NCBI RefSeq assembly: GCF_026020075.1
Contig: NZ_CP102772.1
Span: 1,860,001 to 1,924,000 of the forward strand
DNA: 64,000 nt
Direction of reading: 5' to 3'
Source: Bosea sp. NBC_00550
GTDB lineage: Bacteria > Pseudomonadota > Alphaproteobacteria > Rhizobiales > Beijerinckiaceae
The notes under the pieces were generated by a model. The model was not told the DNA's origin, did no database searches, and saw nothing but the letters and a program-made list of their open reading frames with translations. Shown here piece by piece: positions 57,851 through 64,000 of this stretch; the stretch's first letter is position 1; every line of letters begins with the position of its first letter. The position numbers and the translations under genes were made by a program.

Positions 57851-58033
57851 TCAGCCCATCGCCTCGCGCTTCTTCAGCAGGTCGTTGAGCAGATCCTGCT
57901 GCTCGTTGAGCCGCGTGGCGAGGCTCTCCTCGACGGCAGCGCCGGATGCACCGGTCGCCTGCTCCATGAGCTCGGAGATATTCTTCCTGGCGATGGCGAT
58001 CCGGCCGTCGAGATCCGAGGCGTTCTCAGGCAT
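57851..58033 (-). CDS. Small coiled-coil protein, 60 aa
   Basis: Product of 60 residues, entirely helical and charged (DLDGRIAIARKNISELMEQA; LNEQQDLLNDLLKKREAMG). ATG 58033 has GGAG 8 nt upstream. Family not recognised; probably cytoplasmic and oligomeric. Confidence 0.65.
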   Translation of the reverse strand: MPENASDLDGRIAIARKNISELMEQATGASGAAVEESLATRLNEQQDLLNDLLKKREAMG

Positions 58034-58093
58034 CTTTGCTTCTCCGTATCCGCCGGTCGCCAGAGGATTCCTGCCGGCTCGAACAGCATAACG

Positions 58094-58555
58094 CTACCGG
58101 TCGGGATAAGGTTCGCCGTTCTTGTGCACGAAGCGTCCGTCAGCGTTGGCGCTGATCATATCGACATCGGAACAGGTGGTCACGTCGGCGGGCCGGCGCG
58201 AGCCCACTTCGAGATAGACCGCCGTCGCATCCGAGCGATTGATCAGGTGGTGACCATTTCCGCTGTTCTTCGGAAAGGCGGCACAGTCGCCGGCGCGCAA
58301 CAGCGTCTCGCCGTCGTCCTCGACAAGAACCAGCTCGCCCATCAGCACATGCACGAACTCGTCCTCATGCGAATGCCAGTGGCGCTGCGAGGACCAGCCG
58401 CCGGCCGGCAGATGCATGAGGTTCACGCCGAAATCCTGCAGTCCGCCGGCATTGCCCAGCCGCTGCCTGACCCGCTCCGCACAGGGTTGGTCGAACGGCG
58501 GCGGATAGCCCGCACCTTCCACCCTAGGCTCGGCAGCGAGATCGATCTTCGGCAC
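58094..58555 (-). CDS. Cupin domain protein
   Basis: 153 residues from GTG 58555 with GGAGG upstream. Cupin motif 1 is HWHSHEDEFVHVLMGELVL with the metal ligands His, His and Glu; motif 2 is GDCAAFPKNSGNGHHLIN. C-terminal part ends RFVHKNGEPYPDR. It may act on sugars or amino acids as a metal-dependent enzyme; substrate unknown. Confidence 0.85.
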   Translation of the reverse strand: MPKIDLAAEPRVEGAGYPPPFDQPCAERVRQRLGNAGGLQDFGVNLMHLPAGGWSSQRHWHSHEDEFVHVLMGELVLVEDDGETLLRAGDCAAFPKNSGNGHHLINRSDATAVYLEVGSRRPADVTTCSDVDMISANADGRFVHKNGEPYPDR

Positions 58556-58641
58556 GGCTTGCCTCCGGCGTTCAGCTCCGACGAGTCGGTGAGCGATAAC
58601 GCCGAGCCGACCAGCACGTTCCGAGTGGCTCAACCGCCGAC

Positions 58642-58667
58642 AAAAAAGCCCGGCCTCACGGCCGGGC
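58642..58667 (-). terminator. Rho-independent terminator of icd
   Basis: GCCCGGCC / GGCCGGGC stem followed by six T residues on the minus strand, 30 nt past the icd stop. Confidence 0.92.
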
Positions 58668-58696
58668 TCCAATGATATCCGCAGGAAAGGCGTGCC

Positions 58697-59911
58697 TCAG
58701 GCCGCCATCGCCTTGCGCATGTTCTCGCTGACCTTCTCGAGGAAGCCGGTGGTCGAGAGGAACTTCTGGTCGGGGCCGACCAGCAAAGCGAGGTCCTTGG
58801 TCATGTCGCCGGCCTCGACCGTGTCGACCGTGACCTTCTCGAGCAGGCTCGCGAACTTGGCGAGCTCGGCATTGTTGTCGAGCTTGGCGCGATGGGCGAG
58901 GCCACGGGTCCAGGCGAAGATCGAGGCGATCGAGTTCGTCGAGGTCTCCCGGCCCTTCTGGTGCTCGCGGTAGTGGCGGGTCACCGTGCCGTGGGCGGCC
59001 TCGGCCTCGACGGTCTTGCCGTCCGGCGTCATCAGCACCGAGGTCATCAGGCCGAGCGAGCCGAAGCCCTGGGCCACCGTGTCGGACTGCACGTCGCCAT
59101 CGTAGTTCTTGCAGGCCCAGACATAGCCGCCGGACCACTTCATCGCCGAGGCCACCATGTCGTCGATCAGGCGGTGCTCGTAGGTGATGCCGAGCTTGTC
59201 GAATTCGGCCTTGAACTCCTTCTCGTAGATCTCCTGGAAGATGTCCTTGAAGCGGCCGTCATAGGTCTTGAGGATGGTGTTCTTGGTCGAGAGATAGACC
59301 GGGTACTTGCGCATCAGGCCGTAGTTCAGCGAAGCCCGGGCGAAGTCCTTGATCGACTCGTCGAGATTGTACATCGCCATGGCGACGCCGGCGTCGGGGG
59401 CCTTGAAGACCTCCTTCTCGATCACCGCGCCGTCCTCGCCGACGAACTTGATCGAGAGCGTGCCCTTGCCCGGGAACTTGAAGTCGGTCGCGCGATACTG
59501 GTCGCCATAGGCGTGGCGGCCGATCACGATCGGCTGCGTCCAGCCCGGCACGAGGCGCGGCACGTTCTTGCAGATGATCGGCTCGCGGAAGATCACGCCG
59601 CCGAGGATGTTGCGGATCGTGCCGTTCGGCGACTTCCACATCGACTTGAGGTTGAACTCCTTCACGCGGGCTTCGTCCGGCGTGATGGTGGCGCACTTCA
59701 CGGCGACGCCATGCTTCTTGGTGGCGTTGGCGGCGTCGATGGTGACCTGGTCGTCGGTCGCGTCGCGGTTCTCGACCGAGAGGTCGTAATAGTCCAGCTC
59801 GAGGTCGAGATACGGGAAGATCAGCGTGTCCTTGATCTTCTGCCAGATGATGCGGGTCATCTCGTCGCCGTCCATGTCGACGACCGGGTTGGCGACCTTG
59901 ATCTTGCTCAT
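58697..59911 (-). CDS. icd: NADP-dependent isocitrate dehydrogenase
   Basis: 404 residues, the eukaryotic-like homodimeric type of alphaproteobacteria. [19 protein letters not shown] at the start, [63 protein letters not shown]. It oxidises isocitrate to 2-oxoglutarate. The in-frame extension to 60058 was rejected. Confidence 0.97.
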   Translation of the reverse strand: MSKIKVANPVVDMDGDEMTRIIWQKIKDTLIFPYLDLELDYYDLSVENRDATDDQVTIDAANATKKHGVAVKCATITPDEARVKEFNLKSMWKSPNGTIRNILGGVIFREPIICKNVPRLVPGWTQPIVIGRHAYGDQYRATDFKFPGKGTLSIKFVGEDGAVIEKEVFKAPDAGVAMAMYNLDESIKDFARASLNYGLMRKYPVYLSTKNTILKTYDGRFKDIFQEIYEKEFKAEFDKLGITYEHRLIDDMVASAMKWSGGYVWACKNYDGDVQSDTVAQGFGSLGLMTSVLMTPDGKTVEAEAAHGTVTRHYREHQKGRETSTNSIASIFAWTRGLAHRAKLDNNAELAKFASLLEKVTVDTVEAGDMTKDLALLVGPDQKFLSTTGFLEKVSENMRKAMAA

Positions 59912-60126
59912 GCGATGATCCCTGTGCTCTCCAGATAGAACAATCCGAAACCGCAGCATTTTGGCCGCGGTTGGCGGCTGGTCGCTTCCTAGCGGGTTAG
60001 AGGCCGAGGGGGAAGCGCCGCTTTTGGGCAATATGCGCCGCGGCCGGCTATGCTGCACTGCCGCAAAATCGGCACCTTCCCACCCTAGCCTGACCTGCCG
60101 CTCGTCATAGCGACAGGACGAACGAC

Positions 60127-60942
60127 GTGTTTAGATTCATCATTGCCGGCAACGCCGCGGTGCCGCCGGCCGCGCTGCTTCTCGCAGTCATTTTGCTCCC
60201 GGGCCCGGCCTCCGCTCAGGCCTCCCCGCCGGATGCCGTGCAGCTGCCGATTCCGCGCGCGGCCTTGCAGGATCTGGACGCCGGCGAAATGGACGCCGCC
60301 CCGCCCACTGCGGGCGATGCCGACGCAATCGTCTTCAATCCGGCGCTGGCCGCGATCGGCCGCGCGAACGCAGCCTCCGGCGCGCATCTGCGCGCCCGCA
60401 CCCCCATCCCCGTCGACATCGTCCGCAACGGTTTCGCCGCGCGACAGGATACGATGAGCGCCGCCCAGGATCGCTCCGTCGGCTTCAAGCTCGGCGAGGA
60501 TGTCTTCTCGCTCTCGACCACGCTGTCCGCCCCGGCGAGCGTGGGCGCGACGCGCGATGCGCGGCTGAACTGGCGGCTGGCCCAGCCGGTCGGCTCGGGA
60601 GCGGGTTTCATCTGGGGCATCGCGACCGGCGGCGGCAGCTCGCTCTACTCGAACCCGGAGCAGATCGGCGAGGCGCTGATCGGCTACCGCCAGGAGCTGC
60701 TGCCGCATCTCACGCTGACATCGCAGCTCGCCATGGCCGGCAATTACGTCTTCGCGCCGGGCGATGGCCTGCATTCGGCGCTGACGCCGGAGATGAAGCT
60801 CTCCGTCGATCTCGCCAAGCTCGCCGACCTGCCCTGGCAGACCTCCTTCGATGTCACGCTGGCACGCAAGCTCCCGCTCGTCGCCAGCGACTACGAGACA
60901 CGCGGCCGGGCGATGCTCTCCCTGAAATACGAGTGGCGCTGA
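60127..60942 (+). CDS. Probable outer-membrane beta-barrel protein
   Basis: 271 residues from GTG 60127. Signal peptide (cleavage near ASAQA), Pro/Ala linker, then amphipathic beta strands ([40 protein letters not shown]) and the aromatic ending LSLKYEWR usual for outer-membrane barrels. Family not recognised. Monocistronic. Confidence 0.65.
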   Translation: MFRFIIAGNAAVPPAALLLAVILLPGPASAQASPPDAVQLPIPRAALQDLDAGEMDAAPPTAGDADAIVFNPALAAIGRANAASGAHLRARTPIPVDIVRNGFAARQDTMSAAQDRSVGFKLGEDVFSLSTTLSAPASVGATRDARLNWRLAQPVGSGAGFIWGIATGGGSSLYSNPEQIGEALIGYRQELLPHLTLTSQLAMAGNYVFAPGDGLHSALTPEMKLSVDLAKLADLPWQTSFDVTLARKLPLVASDYETRGRAMLSLKYEWR

Positions 60943-61020
60943 CGCGCCCGGCCGTCACGACATGCCGGCCTGCGGGCAGCGCCCTTTCCCATGGGTGCCT
61001 GCCGCACTAGCCTCCAGGCC

Positions 61021-61758
61021 ATGACACACTCGACTTCGACCAAATTCGCTCTCGTCACCGGCGGCACGCGCGGCATCGGCGCTGGCGCCGCCCTCTCCCT
61101 CGCTCAGGCCGGCTACGAGGTCCTGGCCACCGGTTTGACGGAGGAGGAGGTCGTGGCGGCTCCCGCCCATCCCGCCATCCGCCATGCCCGGCTCGACGTG
61201 ACGCGCGACGATCAGGTCGCGGCCATCGTCGCGGCCTGCCCGCGCCTTGATGCGCTCGTGAACTGCGCCGGCATGATCCAGCGCGGTGGCAAGGAATTCG
61301 AGATCGACGCCTTCCGCCTGACGATCGAGGTCAACCTCAACGGCAGCATGCGGATGTGCCTCGCCGCGAAGGACAAGCTCGCAGCCAAGGCCGATGGCAA
61401 GGCTGGCGGCGCCATCGTCAACATCGCATCGATGCTGACCTTCCACGGCTCGGCCTTCGCGCCGGGCTATGCGGCCTCGAAGGGCGGTATCGGCCAACTC
61501 ACCAAATCGCTCGCCGCCGCCTGGGCGACGGACGGCATCCGCGTCAACGCGGTCGCGCCCGGCTGGATCGAAACCGAACTTACAAGGCCGCTGGTCGAGG
61601 ACGCCGAACGCTCCGCCCCGATCCTCACCCGCACGCCGATGGGCCGCTGGGGCCAGCCCGGCGACGTCGGCGGCGCCATCGCGTTCCTGCTTTCGGATGC
61701 GGCGCAGTTCATCACGGGCGCGATCCTGCCGGTCGATGGCGGCTATCTCGCAGTCTAG
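61021..61758 (+). CDS. Short-chain dehydrogenase/reductase (SDR)
   Basis: 245 residues from ATG 61021. NAD(P) motif TGGTRGIGAGAALS, NCAG motif LDALVNCAGMIQRGG, catalytic Ser in NIASMLTF and YAASKGG, C-terminal PGWIETELTRPL and ITGAILPVDGGYLAV. Adjacent and co-directional with the DAD-like cupin gene. Substrate not known. Confidence 0.92.
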   Translation: MTHSTSTKFALVTGGTRGIGAGAALSLAQAGYEVLATGLTEEEVVAAPAHPAIRHARLDVTRDDQVAAIVAACPRLDALVNCAGMIQRGGKEFEIDAFRLTIEVNLNGSMRMCLAAKDKLAAKADGKAGGAIVNIASMLTFHGSAFAPGYAASKGGIGQLTKSLAAAWATDGIRVNAVAPGWIETELTRPLVEDAERSAPILTRTPMGRWGQPGDVGGAIAFLLSDAAQFITGAILPVDGGYLAV

Positions 61759-61846
61759 AAAACCGATCCCGTTCAAAGGGTTCGGCGAAAGCGTTGAATC
61801 AGATTGCGCATCACTTGAATCAGAAGATCAGCACGGGAGAGACGCC

Positions 61847-62392
61847 ATGAACACGACGAGCCCGATACCCGTCGCAGCCACGCAGGAAGAGCGCTGGACG
61901 CCCTATCGCCACCCGCAGCCGAAGGAATCGCCGCCGGAGCTGATCGTACCCAACGTCATCCCGACCGACGAGCGCGTCTGGGTGCCGGTCGACGACAATG
62001 TCTGGTTCCGCCCGCTGCTCCTGTGTGTTTCGCGCGGCTACTGGATGAACCTGCTCAAGGTCCGGCGCGCCGGCGTGCTCTCGCGCCATCGCCATCCGCT
62101 GCCGGTCCACGGCTATGTGCTGAAGGGCAAGTGGCGCTACCTGGAGCATGACTGGGTCGCGACCGAGGGCTCCTATGTCTACGAGGCGCCGGGCGAGACG
62201 CATACGCTAGTGGTCGATCCCGATGTCGAGGAGATGATCACCATGTTCCAGGTGAACGGCGCGATGATCTATGTCGACCCGGACGGCAAATGCCTCGGCT
62301 ATGACGACGTCTTCACCCGCATCGACAAATGCCGCGCCCACTACGCGCAGAACGGCCTCGGCGCGGAGTATGTCGACCAGTTCATTCGCTGA
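61847..62392 (+). CDS. 2,4'-dihydroxyacetophenone dioxygenase-like cupin
   Basis: 181 residues. A single cupin with LLKVRRAGVLSRHRHPLPVHGYVLKGKWRYLEH holding the His ligands and YEAPGETHTLVVDPDVEEM as motif 2. The family includes a DAD-type C-C bond-cleaving dioxygenase, but most members are untested. ATG 61847 follows GGAGAG. It may share a transcript with the SDR 88 nt upstream. Confidence 0.78.
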   Translation: MNTTSPIPVAATQEERWTPYRHPQPKESPPELIVPNVIPTDERVWVPVDDNVWFRPLLLCVSRGYWMNLLKVRRAGVLSRHRHPLPVHGYVLKGKWRYLEHDWVATEGSYVYEAPGETHTLVVDPDVEEMITMFQVNGAMIYVDPDGKCLGYDDVFTRIDKCRAHYAQNGLGAEYVDQFIR

Positions 62393-62409
62393 GCCAACAT
62401 TTGCTTGAG

Positions 62410-62502
62410 CGTCATTCTCGGGCGAAGCGAAGCGCAGACCCGAGAATCTCGTGAGGGTCAATGCTGGTTTCCGAGATGCTCGGGTCAAGCCCGAGCATGA
62501 CG
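62410..62502. repeat. REP-like palindromic repeat, copy 6 (complete)
   Basis: The fullest copy: CGTCATTCTCGGG ... GACCCGAGAATCTC, a 30-nt spacer, then GATGCTCGGGTCAAGCCCGAGC and ATGACG. The intact IS110 target CCCGAGCATGACG is at 62490-62502. Confidence 0.85.
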
Positions 62503-62505
62503 CCA

Positions 62506-62913
62506 TTACCGCTTCAGCTTCGCCAGCTCGACGGCGGCGCGCAGCTCGATATGGGCCAGCACCTCGTCGAGGCGCGGATCGTCGGTCGTCTCGCGCCGCA
62601 GCGCCAGCGTCGTGCGCAGGCGCTCGAGTTCGGAGGGCAGCACGCGGCCGGCGAGCAGCGCCGCCTTGAGCCGGTCGAGCCCGTCAAGCAGATCGCTCCC
62701 GCGGCGAGCCTGCCGGCGCTTGCGCTCCTGCGGGTCCTCCTGCGCCTGTACGGCCAGCAAGGTATCGAGCGGCCCGGTCGTGCCGACGCCGGCACTGCGG
62801 GTCGCGGTGGCTGAATCCTCTGTCGGAAGCGCGAAGGAGGCGCCGCTCGAGCGCCTCGCGGAACTGGCCGGGCCGGCATTCGAGACCGGCGCGCGCTGGT
62901 CGATCCTGATCAT
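62506..62913 (-). CDS. fliX: Class II flagellar assembly regulator FliX
   Basis: 135 residues from ATG 62913. After a variable start, the conserved part reads KRRQARRGSDLLDGLDRLKAALLAGRVLPSELERL and DDPRLDEVLAHIELRAAVELAKL, as in Caulobacter FliX. FliX couples rod/ring assembly to FlbD activity. It is divergent from flgI, as in Caulobacter. MHKAA at 62928 is an alternative start. Confidence 0.88.
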   Translation of the reverse strand: MIRIDQRAPVSNAGPASSARRSSGASFALPTEDSATATRSAGVGTTGPLDTLLAVQAQEDPQERKRRQARRGSDLLDGLDRLKAALLAGRVLPSELERLRTTLALRRETTDDPRLDEVLAHIELRAAVELAKLKR

Positions 62914-62955
62914 GGCGGCCTTGTGCAAGAGTGGCCCAAGCCTCGCTCGGCATGG

Positions 62956-62970
62956 TTAACAGCCGGTAAA
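62956..62970. promoter_or_regulatory. Near-consensus CtrA box between fliX and flgI
   Basis: TTAA-CAGCCGG-TAAA, one mismatch from TTAA-N7-TTAA. Confidence 0.6.
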
Positions 62971-62976
62971 TGACCC

Positions 62977-62989
62977 GGCAGAAACTGCC
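62977..62989. promoter_or_regulatory. GGCA-N5-TGCC palindrome before flgI
   Basis: GGCAGAAACTGCC, preceded by CCC as in the other two flagellar copies, 6 nt after the CtrA-like box. Confidence 0.55.
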
Positions 62990-63139
62990 GCCCCGGCAGG
63001 AAGCGCAGCCCGCGAAAGCCTGCCCCGAGGATGCCTCAAAACTCCAAACGACTGACAAACAAGGCTTTTCAATTTTGACCTGAATGGCACGCGGCTCGCA
63101 GGGGATGGTGAACTTGAACCTGTCCCCTGGTGCCGAAGC

Positions 63140-64000
63140 ATGTTCCGCAACTCCGCCCTGACGACGCTGCTGAAGCCGCTGGCCGCCCTGCTGGCCGTGG
63201 CGGTCGGCCTGTCGGCACAGCCGGTGTTCGGGCTGTCTCGGATCAAGGATCTCGCCGCGGTCGAGGGCGTGCGCACCAACCAGCTGCTCGGTTACGGCAT
63301 CGTCGTCGGCCTCAACGGCACGGGCGACACGCTGAACAACACGCCTTTCACCAAGCAGTCGCTGCAGGCGATGCTGGAGCGCCTCGGCGTCAACACGCGC
63401 GGCGCCAACATGCGCACCGCCAACGTCGCCGCCGTGATGGTCACCGCCAACCTGCCGCCCTTCTCGACGCAGGGCACCCGCGTCGACGTCACCGTTTCGG
63501 CGATGGGCGACTCCAAGTCGCTGCAGGGCGGCACGTTGCTGGTCACACCGCTGCTCGGCGCCGATGGCGAGGTCTACGCCGTCTCGCAGGGGCCCGTGGC
63601 GATCTCCGGCTTCTCGGCCGAGGGCGATGCCACCAAGATCACCCGCGGCGTGCCGACCGTCGGCCGCATCGCCAATGGCGGCGTGGTCGAGCGCGAAATC
63701 GATTTCGCCCTGAACAAGCTCTCGACGCTGCGCCTCTCGCTGCGCAACCCGGACCTGACCACGGCCCGCCGCATGGCCGCCGCGATCAACGACTTCGTCG
63801 GCGGCGACTCGGCCGAGCCGACCGACCCCTCGACCGTGGTCCTCCAGATCCCGCCGCGCTTCAAGGGCAACATGATCCGGCTGCTGACCGATATCGAGCA
63901 ACTGCGCATCGAGCCCGACCAGCTCGCCCGCATCGTCATCGACGAGCGCTCAGGCATCATCGTGATGGGCAAGGATGTCCGCGTCTCCACCGTCGCGGTG
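63140..64000 (+). CDS. flgI: Flagellar P-ring protein FlgI (partial, cut by the window end)
   Basis: The first 287 residues are present. Signal peptide ending QPVFG, then LSRIKDLAAVEGVRTNQLLGYGIVVGLNGTGDTLNN, PFTKQSLQAMLERLGVN, NVAAVMVTANLPPFSTQGTR and ARIVIDERSGIIVMGKDVRV. FlgI forms the periplasmic P ring with FlgA's help. The 3' end lies outside. Confidence 0.97.
   Translation, partial: MFRNSALTTLLKPLAALLAVAVGLSAQPVFGLSRIKDLAAVEGVRTNQLLGYGIVVGLNGTGDTLNNTPFTKQSLQAMLERLGVNTRGANMRTANVAAVMVTANLPPFSTQGTRVDVTVSAMGDSKSLQGGTLLVTPLLGADGEVYAVSQGPVAISGFSAEGDATKITRGVPTVGRIANGGVVEREIDFALNKLSTLRLSLRNPDLTTARRMAAAINDFVGGDSAEPTDPSTVVLQIPPRFKGNMIRLLTDIEQLRIEPDQLARIVIDERSGIIVMGKDVRVSTVAV

Overview
The window is a GC-rich chromosomal segment of an alphaproteobacterium, most likely of the order Hyphomicrobiales (Rhizobiales); Bosea or a relative would fit. 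The reasons are the split flagellar clusters with fliX, motE and cckA embedded, TTAA-N7-TTAA CtrA boxes, the GAAC-N7-GAAC SOS box of recA, an NDUFS4-type complex I accessory gene, an ATP12 assembly factor and one-cysteine DksA. The organism is inferred from gene content, not from a database search.

Layout. 1-10.4 kb: rpsD, small secreted or membrane proteins, a Spy-like chaperone, a P1 peptidase, ATP12, DUF1801, propionyl-CoA carboxylase beta, an MBOAT/AlgJ-like pair and dksA. 10.7-12.6 kb: a solitary FRG-domain protein. 12.7-23.0 kb: first flagellar block, with flgF-flgG-flgA-flgH leftward and fliL-fliM-DUF6468-motE plus a giant TPR protein rightward from a shared CtrA-box region. 23-31 kb: a lipid-A/LPS glycosylation trio, a KdpDE-like two-component pair, a TRAP permease pair and two paralogous microproteins. 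31.2-40.9 kb: tRNA-Arg(TCT), tRNA-Pro(TGG), a complex I subunit, cell-surface enzymes, aspS and rnd. 41.0-41.5 kb: a Phd/RelE toxin-antitoxin module. 41.5-50.1 kb: second flagellar block, with fliO/fliP leftward and flgB-flgC-fliE-fliQ-fliR-flhB-cckA rightward. 50.2-51.4 kb: an IS110-family element, followed by a frameshifted MFS gene. 53-62.4 kb: recA, alaS, icd and small metabolic genes. 62.5-64 kb: divergent fliX and flgI, with flgI cut by the window end.

The most notable system is the IS110 element. Its 228-nt left non-coding end reads as a complete bridge RNA. Two internal loops carry guides that match, base for base, the element's own ends (donor TGAGTTG-AT-TGTCTG) and the genomic site it occupies (target CCCGAGC-AT-GACG). 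The target is the terminal palindrome of a REP-like repeat dispersed in six intergenic copies. Three other copies in this window keep the exact 13-nt target unoccupied. Joining the two ends would also build a TTGATT-N17-TATTGA promoter for the RNA.

The flagellar genes appear co-regulated. Perfect or near-perfect CtrA boxes, each accompanied by a GGCA-N5-TGCC palindrome, lie in the flgF/fliL, fliO/flgB and fliX/flgI intergenic regions. The gene for CckA, the kinase at the top of the CtrA pathway, is the last gene of the flgB cluster.
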